Positions 27,684 to 37,276 are shown, counted from the stretch's first letter. The stretch is 64,000 nt of DNA from CAWJPW01 sp963844845 (GCA_963844845.1 CAWJPW010000008.1:124001-188000), one strand, 5' to 3'. A program made the numbers and translations. Notes: generated from the letters alone by a model not told the origin.

Positions 27684-29381
27684 ATGAAGTACAACGCTGC
27701 CGCCCTGCTGCTCCTCGTAGCCGCTCCCCTCGCCGCCCAGGAGGACGTCCCGGCCGGTCTCTTCACCGCGGCGCGCCAGCTCCCCCTGGTTTCGCAGTCG
27801 GTGGTCGTGTGGATCGACGGCGGCGAGGCCCGGGTCGAGCTCACCCAGGTCTTCTTCAACGACGGTCCGGACCTGGCCCAGGCCGACTACCGCCTTCACC
27901 TCCCGCGAGCCGCCGTAGTCACCGGCTTCGGCTTCCGGCGCGACGGCCGCTTCCTCGCCGCCGAGCTCAAGGAGCGCGAGCAGGCCCGCGCCGCTCATGC
28001 CGCGGCGGCGCACTCGGGGCGCCCCACCGCGCTCATGCAGCGCGAGGGGACGATCCGCTCGTTCTCGGTGTACCCGGTGCTCGCCGGATCCCAGCAGCGC
28101 GTCACCACCACCATTGCGCTGCCGGTGGTCACCGAGCGCGGACGCTCCCACCTCCGCCTGCCCCTCGACACCTTCCTTGGCCACGCCCGCCTCGCCTCCA
28201 CCGTGCTCGTCCACACCGCCACCCGTGAGCCGCTACGAGGGCTCGGGGTCACTGGCGCCAAGGCAGTCGAACGGCGCCGCGGGACGCGCGCGAGGGAGAT
28301 CGCCTTCTCCTCCGACCATTCGGTGGATGTGTGGTGGGCCACCGAGGCGCCGCCACTGCTCAGCGAGGCCGAAGGGGTCGAGCTGGACGACGGGTCCTAC
28401 GCCCTGCAAGTCCGCCTCGCCCTCAACCAGGCTCCGCCCGGGCTCACTGCGCCCGCCGGAATCGTCCTCCTGGTGGACGCCTCGCCCTCCATGCGCTGGC
28501 GCGCCCGCGCCCTCGACCGCTTCCTCGGCCGGGTCCTCGACCAGGCCCCGGCCCCGGTCCGGGTGGTGGCGGTGGCGGACTCCGCCGTGGAGATCACCGA
28601 CTTCGACCGCCACGCCATGCTGCGTCGGCTGCTCGGCGGCGAGGCCGGCTCCACGACGACCTGGGAGGGGCTCACTGCCGCCGCCGCCGCCGCCGGCTGC
28701 GGCGACCCCGCCGTCCGCTGCGTCGCCGTGACCGACCCCCAGGTCCTCGACCTTCCGGCGAAGCGGGAGCTCGCCGCGGTCTTCCTGGCCGATGCCGACG
28801 AGCTCGCCTACTTCGGCGACACGCTGGGCCCGGCAGCCCTCGTCCACCAGCCGGACGTCGACCCCGCGGCCGAGCTGGACGCCCTCGCCGACCAGCTGGT
28901 GCTGCCGGTGCTCGAGCTGCGCTCCCTCCGCCAGGCGGGCGAGGAGCTACTGCCGTCCGGACAACCCCGGCGGGTTGCCCAGGGCGGCCTCCTGCGGGTG
29001 CTCACCGCAAGCCGCAGCGCCACGCCGCTGCGCCTCACCCTGAAGGTGGACGGCCGCGACCTCGAGCGCGACGTCCCGGTGGCGCTGCTCGATCCCGCCG
29101 GCCGGGCGGGGCATGCCGTCCGGCAGGCCTTCTACCGCCAGCAGCTCGACGGATGGACCGCCGAGTACAGCCGTCTGCGCGACCCCGAGCTCAAGCGGCA
29201 GATCGTCGAGGTGAGCCTGCGTGAGGGCATCCCCACCGAGCTCACTGCGCTGCAGGTGGCTGCCCCCGAGAGCGTCCTGCCGCGCACCGGCACCTGTGCG
29301 CCCCTGCTGCGCACCGCCGGCCTGCTCCTCCTCCTCGCCAGCCTCCTTCCCCTCCTCGTGGCGCGGCGGTGGCAGCCGTGA
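27684..29381 (+). CDS. VIT/VWA sortase target protein with LPRTG sorting signal
   Basis: 565 residues: signal peptide (to about 18), VIT domain (about 30-160; ARVELTQVFFNDG, EREQARAAHAAAAHSG), VWA domain from about 255 with DASPSM, and a classic sorting signal at the C-terminus: LPRTG (532-536), a Leu-rich membrane stretch (LLLLLASLLPLLVA) and RR. This is the architecture of the single dedicated substrate of class GN ('marine proteobacterial') sortases, and the sortase gene follows with a four-base overlap. Inference: the protein is cleaved after Thr535 and attached to an envelope nucleophile, as in that family. ATG 27684 follows ggaggtga. Confidence 0.9.
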   Translation: MKYNAAALLLLVAAPLAAQEDVPAGLFTAARQLPLVSQSVVVWIDGGEARVELTQVFFNDGPDLAQADYRLHLPRAAVVTGFGFRRDGRFLAAELKEREQARAAHAAAAHSGRPTALMQREGTIRSFSVYPVLAGSQQRVTTTIALPVVTERGRSHLRLPLDTFLGHARLASTVLVHTATREPLRGLGVTGAKAVERRRGTRAREIAFSSDHSVDVWWATEAPPLLSEAEGVELDDGSYALQVRLALNQAPPGLTAPAGIVLLVDASPSMRWRARALDRFLGRVLDQAPAPVRVVAVADSAVEITDFDRHAMLRRLLGGEAGSTTTWEGLTAAAAAAGCGDPAVRCVAVTDPQVLDLPAKRELAAVFLADADELAYFGDTLGPAALVHQPDVDPAAELDALADQLVLPVLELRSLRQAGEELLPSGQPRRVAQGGLLRVLTASRSATPLRLTLKVDGRDLERDVPVALLDPAGRAGHAVRQAFYRQQLDGWTAEYSRLRDPELKRQIVEVSLREGIPTELTALQVAAPESVLPRTGTCAPLLRTAGLLLLLASLLPLLVARRWQP

Positions 29382-30061
29382 GGCCGCTGCGCACCGCCGC
29401 CGTGACCATGGCCCTGGCCGGGGCACTGTGCCTCGGCCAGGGCCTCTACATCCCGGCCAAGGCGGCCGCCGCTCAGGTCCTCCTGCGATTGGCCTGGGCA
29501 CGCACCGGTGCCACACCGGCGCGCCCCTGGCCGTGGGCCCACACCTGGCCGGTGGCCCGCCTCCTCGTCCCCCGCATGGGCATCGACGAGATTGTCCTCG
29601 CCGGCGCCGAGGGGGCGGCCCTGGCCTTCGCCCCCGGACACGTGGACGGCAGCGCGGCGCCGGGGGAGCCGGGCAACGTCGTTCTCGCCGGCCACCGCGA
29701 CACCGTCTTTCGCTTCCTCCGCGAGCTCCGCCTGGGCGACGAGCTCTGGCTCGAGACCGGTGCCCACCGACGGCGGCGCTTCGTAGTCCGCGAGACAGCG
29801 GTGGTGCACGAGGACGACACTCGAGTGCTGGCGCCCGCCCGCGACGTGCTCACCCTCGTCACCTGCTATCCCTTCGACGCCGTGCGACCCGGTGGCCCCC
29901 TGCGCTACGTGGTGCGCGCCGAGGCAGCGGGTGTGACTGCCGGTCCACCCTCCGCCGGACGTCAGCAGGTCGCCGGGCGCACCGCCGTCACCTCGGCGCG
30001 AGCCCGGAGTGGGTGGCAACCTCCCAGTCCTCGGCGACCTTGTCGTCCTCGATGCGGCTGA
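29378..30061 (+). CDS. Class GN-type sortase
   Basis: 227 residues, N-terminal membrane segment (about 7-30) and a sortase barrel with the catalytic triad visible: H106 in AGHRDTVF, C163 in LVTCYPFD and R176 in LRYVVRAE. GTG 29378 overlaps the target gene's stop (GTGA); a GTG at 29369 is an alternative. Gram-negative sortases of this class usually sit next to one VIT/VWA substrate, exactly as here. After the barrel, about 45 residues of Ala/Pro/Arg-rich sequence run into the 3' end of the opposite-strand gene (74-base overlap); this tail may not be functional. Confidence 0.88.
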   Translation: MRPLRTAAVTMALAGALCLGQGLYIPAKAAAAQVLLRLAWARTGATPARPWPWAHTWPVARLLVPRMGIDEIVLAGAEGAALAFAPGHVDGSAAPGEPGNVVLAGHRDTVFRFLRELRLGDELWLETGAHRRRRFVVRETAVVHEDDTRVLAPARDVLTLVTCYPFDAVRPGGPLRYVVRAEAAGVTAGPPSAGRQQVAGRTAVTSARARSGWQPPSPRRPCRPRCG

Positions 30062-30878
30062 TCACGATGCCTTCCGTGGTCCACGGCTGCCCGGAGGGCG
30101 GGATGCCGCGGAAAGCACCCGTCTGGGTGCCGCGGCTGGTGAATCGCGTTACCACGCGGTCGCCCTCGGCGACCTGGTCCTCGACCACTGCGTGACGGTC
30201 GGCGGAGGCCGCCAGGATCGCGGCCGCCGCCTCACGCACGGCGTCGGGCCCGTGCAGCTCGAAACCACCGGCGCCGTGGTGCACGTAGTCGGCGGCGTAG
30301 AGCTCCGGGATCGCGTCCAGGTCACGGCCGTTGATCACCTCGTCGAACCAGCGCCGGACGACGGCCTTGGCGGCCTCCTGCTTCACTTGTCCGGGCGGCG
30401 GCCAGTGACCGAGCTGCGTCAGGGCCGCGAGGTTGTCCCACTCCACCCACATCTCGGCGATCTTCCCGTCCGCGATCCGCAGGATGCCGATGAACGGGAG
30501 CGCCACGTTGCGCCCGCTCGGCGGGAAGGGACCCATGGGCCCGGTCTGGGTTCCGGAGTAGAGCGCCCGCACCGCCACCATGCCGCCGTCCACCAGCAGC
30601 TGGCGGATCTCCTGCCGGGCGTCCGGCACCACGGTGAGATCGTGGCGCAGGAACGCTTTGAACTGCTCCAGGCTGTGGACCTCGATGCCGGGTGTCGCGG
30701 CGCTGTGCCGCTCCACGTCGACTGCCACCACCTCGTCCAGGGCGGCGAAGTCGCGGTTGTTGACGGCGTCCACCATCCGTCTCACGATCGCCTGGTTGTC
30801 TGGCTCGCCGGCGCCAGCCACAGCCGTGGCCGCCACCACCAACGCGAGCCCGATGCTCCACGCAGCACGGTGCCTCAT
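29988..30878 (-). CDS. Secreted protein with two SnoaL-like domains
   Basis: 296 residues: signal peptide (to about 24), then two NTF2/SnoaL-like alpha+beta domains in tandem, each with the ester-cyclase-type signature (IVRRMVDAVNNRDFAALDEV; VVRRWFDEVINGRDLDAIPE). The second half repeats GTQTG..FRGIPPSGQPW as in the first (GTQTGPMGPFPPSGRN). Such proteins range from polyketide cyclases to uncharacterised periplasmic binders; no reaction can be assigned. ATG 30878 with aagggggaacg upstream. It is 49 bases downstream of the flavoprotein gene on the same strand, so the two may be co-transcribed. Confidence 0.82.
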   Translation of the reverse strand: MRHRAAWSIGLALVVAATAVAGAGEPDNQAIVRRMVDAVNNRDFAALDEVVAVDVERHSAATPGIEVHSLEQFKAFLRHDLTVVPDARQEIRQLLVDGGMVAVRALYSGTQTGPMGPFPPSGRNVALPFIGILRIADGKIAEMWVEWDNLAALTQLGHWPPPGQVKQEAAKAVVRRWFDEVINGRDLDAIPELYAADYVHHGAGGFELHGPDAVREAAAAILAASADRHAVVEDQVAEGDRVVTRFTSRGTQTGAFRGIPPSGQPWTTEGIVISRIEDDKVAEDWEVATHSGLAPR

Positions 30879-30927
30879 CGTTCCCCCCTTCGCAGCGGGC
30901 GCTCGTGTCCGTTGCCGCACTTCCTCC

Positions 30928-32346
30928 CTATGGCTGGATGTTCTGGTTCATGCAGAACAGGTTGTCGGGATCCCAACGCTGTTTGGCTACCACGAGGCGG
31001 TCCCAGTTCCCCCCGTAGGCTGCGCCCACCCGGTCGGTCTCGTCCTCGGGCATGAAGTTCACGTAGACGCCGCCGGTGGCGTAGGCCGCGGCGTCGCGGT
31101 AGAACCCACGTGCCCACGCGATCCCGGTGTCGTCCTCAGCGTCTGACTCCCAGCGACCATGCACGTTGACCACGAACTCGGCCTCCCGGTGCGGGTAGGC
31201 GGTCGCGTCCGGAGCCATGCGATTCACCTGTCCCCCCAGCTGCCCGGCGAAGATCTCGCAGTGTGGTGAAGGCACCGTCGCGGCCGCGCCCACCAGCAGC
31301 TCGATGAGACCGTCGCTGATCTCCCGGAAGTTGTGAGACTTCCAGTAGTTCCTGGCGCCCGGCGTGAGCAGCGGGTCGAACGCCTGCTGCCAATCGGCAA
31401 AAGGCTGCACGCCGATGTGCTCCCCGAGCGGCGTGCCGAGCTTCCGCACCGGGGCGAGCACCCGCTCCCCCTCGGCTGGATCACCGGAGTGGCACATGGC
31501 GAGCACCACCACTCCCTTCCCGTGCGCCTCCGGCGGCAGGAACGGCAACGGCGGCGCCTGACGCAGGACCGCCCACACCGCGGTCTCGTCGCCGAGACTG
31601 GTCGCGAAGTCACGGTAGTTGAGCAGCACCTGGCGGCCCTCGTCGAGAGAGTAGACGACCAGGCCGCTCAACAGCTGCGGACCCACCTCGTGGAGGCGGA
31701 AGACGAACTCGGTGACCACTCCGAAGTTGCCTCCACCACCCCGCAGGGCCCACAGCAGATCGGAGTTCTCGTCCTCGCTGGCGCGTACCACCGCTCCAGC
31801 GGCGGTCACCATCTCGGCCGAGATGAGGTTGTCCGCAGTGAGGCCGAACTTGCGGCTGAGCCAACCGAACCCCCCACCCAAGGTCAGCCCGGCGATACCC
31901 GTGGTGGAGTTGATGCCGGTGGGCACGGCAAGACCGAACGCCTGGGTGACGCGGTCCACGTCGCCGAGGGTGGCCCCCGGCTGCACCCTCGCGATCCGCG
32001 CGTCCGGGAGGACCTCGACCGCCCGCATCAGCGAGAGGTCGATCATCAGCCCACCGTCACACACGGCGTTGCCCGCGATGTTGTGCCCGCCCCCGCGAAC
32101 CGCCACCAGAAGCTGGTGACGACGCGCCAGGCGCACCGCGCTCCGGACGTCGCCGGCGGTACGACACCGGACGATGAGCGCCGGACGCCGGTCGATCATC
32201 GCGTTCCAGATCGTCCGCGCCTCGTCGTAGCCTGGCTCGCCCGGCCGCACCACGCTGCCGGACAGCTCCCCGGCCAGGAGCCCGAGATCAGCCTCGGGTA
32301 CCGAAGTGACACCATTCGCACGCGTCGTCAGCTCGACACTCGCCAC
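30928..32346 (-). CDS. BBE-type FAD-linked oxidoreductase
   Basis: 472 residues, a p-cresol-methylhydroxylase/berberine-bridge-enzyme-type flavoprotein. The FAD-binding domain has RGGGHNIAG with H88, the histidine that carries 8-alpha-linked FAD in the family, then GINSTTGIAGLTLGGGFGWL and LLWALRGGGGNFGVVTEF. The C-terminal BBE motif (KQRWDPDNLFCMNQNIQP) closes the protein. No second cysteine linkage site is evident, so monocovalent FAD is likely. GTG 32346 is the only start before the conserved N-terminus. Substrate unknown; related enzymes oxidise sugars, alkaloids or polyketides. Cytoplasmic, no signal peptide. Confidence 0.88.
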   Translation of the reverse strand: MASVELTTRANGVTSVPEADLGLLAGELSGSVVRPGEPGYDEARTIWNAMIDRRPALIVRCRTAGDVRSAVRLARRHQLLVAVRGGGHNIAGNAVCDGGLMIDLSLMRAVEVLPDARIARVQPGATLGDVDRVTQAFGLAVPTGINSTTGIAGLTLGGGFGWLSRKFGLTADNLISAEMVTAAGAVVRASEDENSDLLWALRGGGGNFGVVTEFVFRLHEVGPQLLSGLVVYSLDEGRQVLLNYRDFATSLGDETAVWAVLRQAPPLPFLPPEAHGKGVVVLAMCHSGDPAEGERVLAPVRKLGTPLGEHIGVQPFADWQQAFDPLLTPGARNYWKSHNFREISDGLIELLVGAAATVPSPHCEIFAGQLGGQVNRMAPDATAYPHREAEFVVNVHGRWESDAEDDTGIAWARGFYRDAAAYATGGVYVNFMPEDETDRVGAAYGGNWDRLVVAKQRWDPDNLFCMNQNIQP

Positions 32347-32501
32347 GATCCACCCCCTTGTTTGTCCCGTCTGAGAGGATTATCCTTACTAAGCTAGGTT
32401 CTGCGACTCATTATGATCACCACTTCCGAATGGCTCTTTCCGATTCTTCCCACAGGGGGAAGACGGCGGGTGCTCCGCATGGAGCCCGGGGAGGGACGAC
32501 G

Positions 32502-32849
32502 ATGAAGTACACGGGAAGCTGTCACTGTGGCGGAATCGCCTTCGAGGTCGAGGGCGAGCTGGACGGTGTCACGGCCTGTAACTGCTCAATGTGCTCGCGC
32601 AAGGGCTCGCTGCTGTGGTTCGTACCGCGCGACCGGCTGAAGCTGCTCACGCCGGAAGCGAGCATGGCCACGTACACCTTCAACCGCCACGTCATCAAGC
32701 ACCACTTCTGCCCCACCTGCGGGATCCACCCCTACGGCGAGGGTGTCGACCGGAAGGGCAACGCGATGGCTGCCGTCAACACCCGCTGCCTCGAGGGCAT
32801 CGACCTCGAGGCACTACCGGTGCGCCACTTCGACGGCCGCTCACTGTAG
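32502..32849 (+). CDS. GFA-family (CENP-V/glutathione-dependent formaldehyde-activating-like) protein
   Basis: 115 residues, complete. Zinc-binding cysteines are all visible: CHCG (residues 7-10), CNCSMC (about 27-32) and CPTCG near residue 70. These motifs define the Gfa/CENP-V fold. True glutathione-formaldehyde activity is not general in the family, so only the fold is assigned. ATG 32502 has gggagggacgac upstream. Divergent from the flavoprotein across a 155-base gap that includes the AT-richer segment TTATCCTTACTAAG. Confidence 0.88.
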   Translation: MKYTGSCHCGGIAFEVEGELDGVTACNCSMCSRKGSLLWFVPRDRLKLLTPEASMATYTFNRHVIKHHFCPTCGIHPYGEGVDRKGNAMAAVNTRCLEGIDLEALPVRHFDGRSL

Positions 32850-33121
32850 GGCCGGACGGCGGCACGGGCAGCACCCCGGGCGCCACAGGGAACCACGGTG
32901 GCGGGAGAGGGCGGCAGGTTCGTGCCCGTGGAACGCCCCATGCCGGACCCGGCTTCCCCGCTGGGCTCGGCCGGCGACGACCTGCCGCCGGCTCGCACCC
33001 GACGGCCGCCCGCCCGACTCCGTCCGCGCCCTCAGTAGCGAAAGCAGGCTGCTCGAAACCGACACGTCGGTGGCGAGGCACCACCCGCGGTGAACCGCCC
33101 CCACGGCCGGGCCGCGGCCCC

Positions 33122-34477
33122 CTACTGCTGCGTCGTCGCGCTCGAGCGCGGCACCGCGACGACCACCGGAGCGGAGACAGCCCGGGGGGCGCGAACCACC
33201 CGGCGGCGCAGCCTCGCTCTCGCCGACGGGGCGCCGCCCACGGCACCGCCGCCGCCGTGGTCACGCCCGGCAGACACGGGCCGGGGGTCGAGGCTGCGCG
33301 CGCGCCGGAGCGAGCCCAGACCGGGGTCGGTGCGGAGCCGGTCGCGCAGGCGGGCGTCGTCCACCAGCCGCACCCGGGGGTGCTTCCCGGCCCGCTCGGG
33401 GATCACGCCGCTCAGTACCGGCCGCGTCCCGGGGGGAACCGCCGCGCGTCGCGAGAACCGCGACCGCCTGGTGAGCCAATCGCTCTCCCTCAGCCAGTTG
33501 GCGTACCAGTCCCATGTGGGCAGGGGCGAGAAATAGAGAGCGGTGGCGAACTGCGGGCCGCTGCCGGCGAGGGGATCCCAGAACCACTCGGCGTGCCAGC
33601 CCAGCGGTACGCTCCACGCCCAGCGCAACGAGTTGTAGCGGTTGTTGAGGAACCACAGCCAGATCTCGAAGCTGCTCCTGTGGTCGAGGCCGGCGGGCAG
33701 CACCGCCGCCGCGCGCAGCAGGCCGACGTCGTAGCCGCCGACCCAGAGGTCGTCCACCAGCCAGCCGCTGAGCCAGGGTAGCGGCCCCGCGTGGGTCACG
33801 CGCCGCCACTGCCGCTCGCCGTCGGGCCCGGTGTGGGCCACCATGGGGGGCAGCTGGTCCACGTGCGAGAAGATGTCGGCCCGCACCAGGGTGGCGCGCC
33901 ACTCCTCCTGCCGCTGACGGGTCCAGGCGAGCAGCCCGGCGTCGCCCTCCCCGCCAAGGGAGAACTTGCTGAACAGGGTGGCGTGGTTGACCACCGTGGG
34001 CTCCGGCCCGGCCACCGTGGCCACGGCGGTACGCTGCTTGCCCGGGTCGGCCTTGGTGATGCTGTAGGTGCCGCCCGCCGGCAGCAGGAGGGTGCCCGCG
34101 CCGGTGATCAGGTTGAGCGGTGCGGCGGTCTCCACCACGAGAGTCCCTCGTCCGAGGAAGAGTGCGGTGCCGTTACCCTCGGGATCCGAGGCCTCGAAGT
34201 CGAAGTCGGTGCCGCGGTCAAACCAGAAGAGGTCGCCGTTCAGGGTCTGGAGCTCGAGCCGGCTGTTGCCGGTCTGAAAGGTCGCACCCACCAGGACGAG
34301 GGAGTCGAGGTCCGGGGTGACCGTGGTGCCCCCGAGGGTCACCCGGACGCCGCTACCTTCGACGAAGCGGACGCGGCCTGCTGCGAGGATTGCGACGTCC
34401 GGTGAGGTCGGGGTGGCCTGCGCCACCGCTGTAAGCATCATCGCAACTGCTGCGATCACGTACACGGCTCGTCTCAT
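33122..34477 (-). CDS. Secreted FecR-domain protein
   Basis: 451 residues: signal peptide (to about 22), FecR-type beta domain (GRVRFVEGSGVRVTLGGTTV; LVGATFQTGNSRLELQTL; WFDRGTDFDF) and a long C-terminal half with aromatic-rich repeats (SSFEIWLWFLNNRYNSLRWA; PTWDWYANWLRESDWL). The final 80 residues are Arg/Pro-rich and low complexity. No sigma/anti-sigma pair is adjacent, so this is a structural or envelope FecR-like protein rather than an iron-uptake regulator. ATG 34477 is preceded by gaggaggaccgc. Confidence 0.8.
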   Translation of the reverse strand: MRRAVYVIAAVAMMLTAVAQATPTSPDVAILAAGRVRFVEGSGVRVTLGGTTVTPDLDSLVLVGATFQTGNSRLELQTLNGDLFWFDRGTDFDFEASDPEGNGTALFLGRGTLVVETAAPLNLITGAGTLLLPAGGTYSITKADPGKQRTAVATVAGPEPTVVNHATLFSKFSLGGEGDAGLLAWTRQRQEEWRATLVRADIFSHVDQLPPMVAHTGPDGERQWRRVTHAGPLPWLSGWLVDDLWVGGYDVGLLRAAAVLPAGLDHRSSFEIWLWFLNNRYNSLRWAWSVPLGWHAEWFWDPLAGSGPQFATALYFSPLPTWDWYANWLRESDWLTRRSRFSRRAAVPPGTRPVLSGVIPERAGKHPRVRLVDDARLRDRLRTDPGLGSLRRARSLDPRPVSAGRDHGGGGAVGGAPSARARLRRRVVRAPRAVSAPVVVAVPRSSATTQQ

Positions 34478-34682
34478 GCGGTCCTCCTCGTGACGGCGCG
34501 ACACGGTCGAAAGGGACCTGAACCGACCCCTGCCTCCGCACCAGTGTGCACCAGAGAGGTCGCAGCGTCCTTCGAGCAGGACGGCCCGCCGGGTCGTGAG
34601 CCGCCTCCGGACTCCGGAAACTGCGCTGCGACCAGGGTATCTCCATCGTTCACGTCCGAGGAGAATGCAACCTCCATGCCGG

Positions 34683-35567
34683 CTAGCCGGCGTCGAGGCC
34701 GGCGTGGCCGGCGGCGACGGCGCCCAGCGCCGCCCAGTCGGCGTCGCCGTCGCCTCGGCCCACGGTCTCCACCAGTCCGTCGCGGACCAGGCCGGCGAGC
34801 GGCATGGGCACACCGAGCTCCTCCCCCGCCGCCAGCGCCAGGCGGGCGTCCTTGAGGCCCAGCCGGGCGGTGAAACCGGCCGGCCGGTAGCGGTGCTCGG
34901 CGATCATGCCGCCGTAGTTCCGGTACACCGGCGTAGGGTAGAGCGTGCCGGTGAGGATCTCCAGGAGCTGGCTGCGCGCGACGCCGCCCTTCTCCACCAG
35001 GGCGAAGGCCTCCCCCAGCGTCTCGATCATCGCCATGAGGGTGAAGTTGCCGGCGAGCTTGACGAGGTTGGCCTGCTCGGGCCGCTCGCCGATCTCGAAG
35101 ACCCCCTGAGTAAAGGCCTCGAGGGCAGGACGGGCAAGCTCGAGGGCGGCCGCCGGACCTCCGGCAAGACCCCAGAGCTTGCCTGCAGCGGCGGCGTCCG
35201 GCCGCCCGAACACCGGGCACGAGAGATAGGTTTGACCGGCCTCGGCGTGGCGCGCACCCAGGTCGCGCGCGCCGGCGATGCTGAGCGTGGTACAGGCTAC
35301 GTGGACACCGGAGAAGTCCGCGGCGAGGACGCCGTGGTCGCCCTCGAGCACCGCCCTTTCGGCGGTGTCGTCGCTGAGCATGGTGATGAGGAGCTCGCTC
35401 CCCGCCACCGCCGCCGCGGGATCATCCGCCAGCGTTGCGCCCTGCTCGACGAGCGGCGTCGCCTTTCCACGGGTGCGGTTGTACACGGCGAGCCGGTGTC
35501 CGGCGGCCAGCAAACGCTCGGCCATGGGCAGGCCCATGCTGCCGGTGCCGATGAATGCGATGTTCAC
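34683..35567 (-). CDS. 3-hydroxyisobutyrate dehydrogenase-family NAD(P)-dependent oxidoreductase
   Basis: 294 residues with an N-terminal Rossmann motif (FIGTGSMGLPMA) followed by NRT, indicating NADPH preference as in glyoxylate/succinic-semialdehyde reductases. The catalytic Lys region is NLVKLAGNFTLMAMIET, and the C-terminal all-alpha domain is complete (YRPAGFTARLGLKDARLALA). GTG 35567 follows ggaggaagcagca and leads directly into the Rossmann strand; upstream in-frame sequence is Arg-rich and not family-like. Substrate is a beta-hydroxyacid or small aldehyde, not specified by sequence. Confidence 0.88.
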   Translation of the reverse strand: MNIAFIGTGSMGLPMAERLLAAGHRLAVYNRTRGKATPLVEQGATLADDPAAAVAGSELLITMLSDDTAERAVLEGDHGVLAADFSGVHVACTTLSIAGARDLGARHAEAGQTYLSCPVFGRPDAAAAGKLWGLAGGPAAALELARPALEAFTQGVFEIGERPEQANLVKLAGNFTLMAMIETLGEAFALVEKGGVARSQLLEILTGTLYPTPVYRNYGGMIAEHRYRPAGFTARLGLKDARLALAAGEELGVPMPLAGLVRDGLVETVGRGDGDADWAALGAVAAGHAGLDAG

Positions 35568-35661
35568 TGCTGCTTCCTCCCTCCGCCGCGCCCGTGGGAC
35601 CGGGCGTGACGGTGAATGCAACCCTCGCGAAGCGCCTCACACTCCCGCGGCCGGCCCGTGC

Positions 35662-35667
35662 GACAAT
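35662..35667 (+). promoter_or_regulatory. -10-like GACAAT eight bases before a GTG start
   Basis: GCGACAATCGACTCCA ends at the GTG 35676. There is no Shine-Dalgarno sequence, and a -10 hexamer at this distance would start the transcript at about the GTG. It therefore both supports that start codon and suggests a leaderless mRNA. Confidence 0.35.
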
Positions 35668-35675
35668 CGACTCCA

Positions 35676-37130
35676 GTGCTCCAAACCGTAGGCGTCCCCC
35701 TCTGGCTGCTGCTGGCGTTGCTGCTGCTCGCCGCGTGGTCGGTGCTCGACCTCCTGCTGCTGCCCAGCGTTCGCTGGTTCGTTCGGAGGCGCGTCGACCG
35801 GGTGCTCGAGGAGGTCGGTCAGCACCTCCGCATCCGCATCGAGCCGTTCCGGCTCACCAAGCGTGCGGTGCTCATCGACCGCCTCCTCTACGACCCCCAG
35901 GTCATGGAGGCGGTGGAGGCACACGCCCGCGAGAACGACATGCCCCGCGAGGTCGTCATGGCCTCCGTGGAGCGCTACGCCCGCGAGATCGTGCCCGGCT
36001 TCAACGCCTACCTCTACTTCCGGGTCGGTACCTGGCTCGCACGGCGTTTTGCCCAGACCCTCTACCGGGTGCGTCTCGGCTTCGCCGACGACGAGGCCCT
36101 CGCCGCCATCGAGCCCAAGTCCACCGTGGTCTTCGTCATGAACCACCGCAGCAACATGGACTACGTCCTGGTGGGCTACCTGGCGGCCTCGCGCACGGCG
36201 CTTTCGTACGCCGTCGGCGAGTGGGCCCGGGTGTGGCCGCTGCAGACTCTGATCCGCTCCATGGGCGCCTACTTCGTCCGGCGCCGGTCGCGCAACCCCC
36301 TCTACCGGCGAGTGCTGGCGCGCTACGTGCAGATGGCCACCGCCGCCGGCGTGACCCAGGCGCTCTTCCCCGAGGGCGGGCTGACCCGCGACGGACGCCT
36401 CCGGGCGCCCAAGATTGGCCTTCTCGACTACATGCTGCGTGCCTTCGACCCCGCCGGCGAGCGCGACCTGGTGTTCGTGCCGGTGGGCGTCAACTACGAC
36501 CGGGTGCTCGAGGACCGCACCCTGCTCCTCGACCTGGACGACGAGGCCGAGCGCCCGTCGGCGCTGCGCTCCGCCACCATCACGGCCGGCTTCGTCGCCC
36601 GCAACCTCGGCCAGGTGCTGCTCGGCCGCTGGCACCGCTTCGGCTACGCCTGCGTCAACTTCGGCACGCCGGTGTCCATCCGCCGGCTCTGCGTCGAGCA
36701 GGGACTGGCCCCGGCCGAGCTTGAGCCGGAGGCCCGCATCGCCGCGGTCACCGGCATCGCCGCCCGGCTCATGGAGGCCGTCGCTCGCGTGATCCCGGTG
36801 GTGCCGGTGTCCATTGTCGCGGCGGTCTTCCAGACAGCCGCGGGCCCGCTCACCGAGCTCGAGCTCAAGGCAGCGGCCCAGAGCCTGATGGCCCGTCTGG
36901 AGAAAGCCGGCGTGCGCCTCTACATCCCCCGCAAGGACCGCGAGTACGCCATCCAGGTGGGGCTCAGGATGCTGGTCCTTCGCCACCTCGTGCTCGTCCG
37001 CGACGGCTTCTTCATCGCCGCCCCTCACGAGCAGACTCTGCTCGACTACTACGCCAGCTCCATCGCCCACCACATGGCTGCGGCGGTACCGCTCGGCGAC
37101 GACGAGGATCGATCCGAGCCAGCTGGCTGA
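35676..37130 (+). CDS. PlsB-like glycerol-phosphate/1-acyl acyltransferase
   Basis: 484 residues: N-terminal membrane anchor (about 8-30), then a PlsC/PlsB acyltransferase domain with block I NHRSNMD (H157, D162 of HxxxxD), FPEGG block III (LFPEGGLTRDGR), and a PVGVNYDRV block IV. The length and the C-terminal helical half (LTELELKAAAQSLMARLEKA) favour a PlsB-type glycerol-3-phosphate acyltransferase over a short PlsC, so it probably performs the first acylation of phospholipid synthesis or a related acyl transfer. GTG 35676 is chosen because of the adjacent -10-like box; ATG 35616 is an alternative in the same frame. Confidence 0.85.
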   Translation: MLQTVGVPLWLLLALLLLAAWSVLDLLLLPSVRWFVRRRVDRVLEEVGQHLRIRIEPFRLTKRAVLIDRLLYDPQVMEAVEAHARENDMPREVVMASVERYAREIVPGFNAYLYFRVGTWLARRFAQTLYRVRLGFADDEALAAIEPKSTVVFVMNHRSNMDYVLVGYLAASRTALSYAVGEWARVWPLQTLIRSMGAYFVRRRSRNPLYRRVLARYVQMATAAGVTQALFPEGGLTRDGRLRAPKIGLLDYMLRAFDPAGERDLVFVPVGVNYDRVLEDRTLLLDLDDEAERPSALRSATITAGFVARNLGQVLLGRWHRFGYACVNFGTPVSIRRLCVEQGLAPAELEPEARIAAVTGIAARLMEAVARVIPVVPVSIVAAVFQTAAGPLTELELKAAAQSLMARLEKAGVRLYIPRKDREYAIQVGLRMLVLRHLVLVRDGFFIAAPHEQTLLDYYASSIAHHMAAAVPLGDDEDRSEPAG

Positions 37131-37276
37131 GGGCGCGCGGCGGCTCATCCCGTCGGGCACGACGAAGCAGAGTAGCGTGGAGAGGCCCGCCGAGGCGAGC
37201 TCGACGGCGTCCAGGGGGCGGCCTCACCGGGATCTCCGGCCTGGCCGCCTCCATGAATTGCGCATGAGACGCTTTC

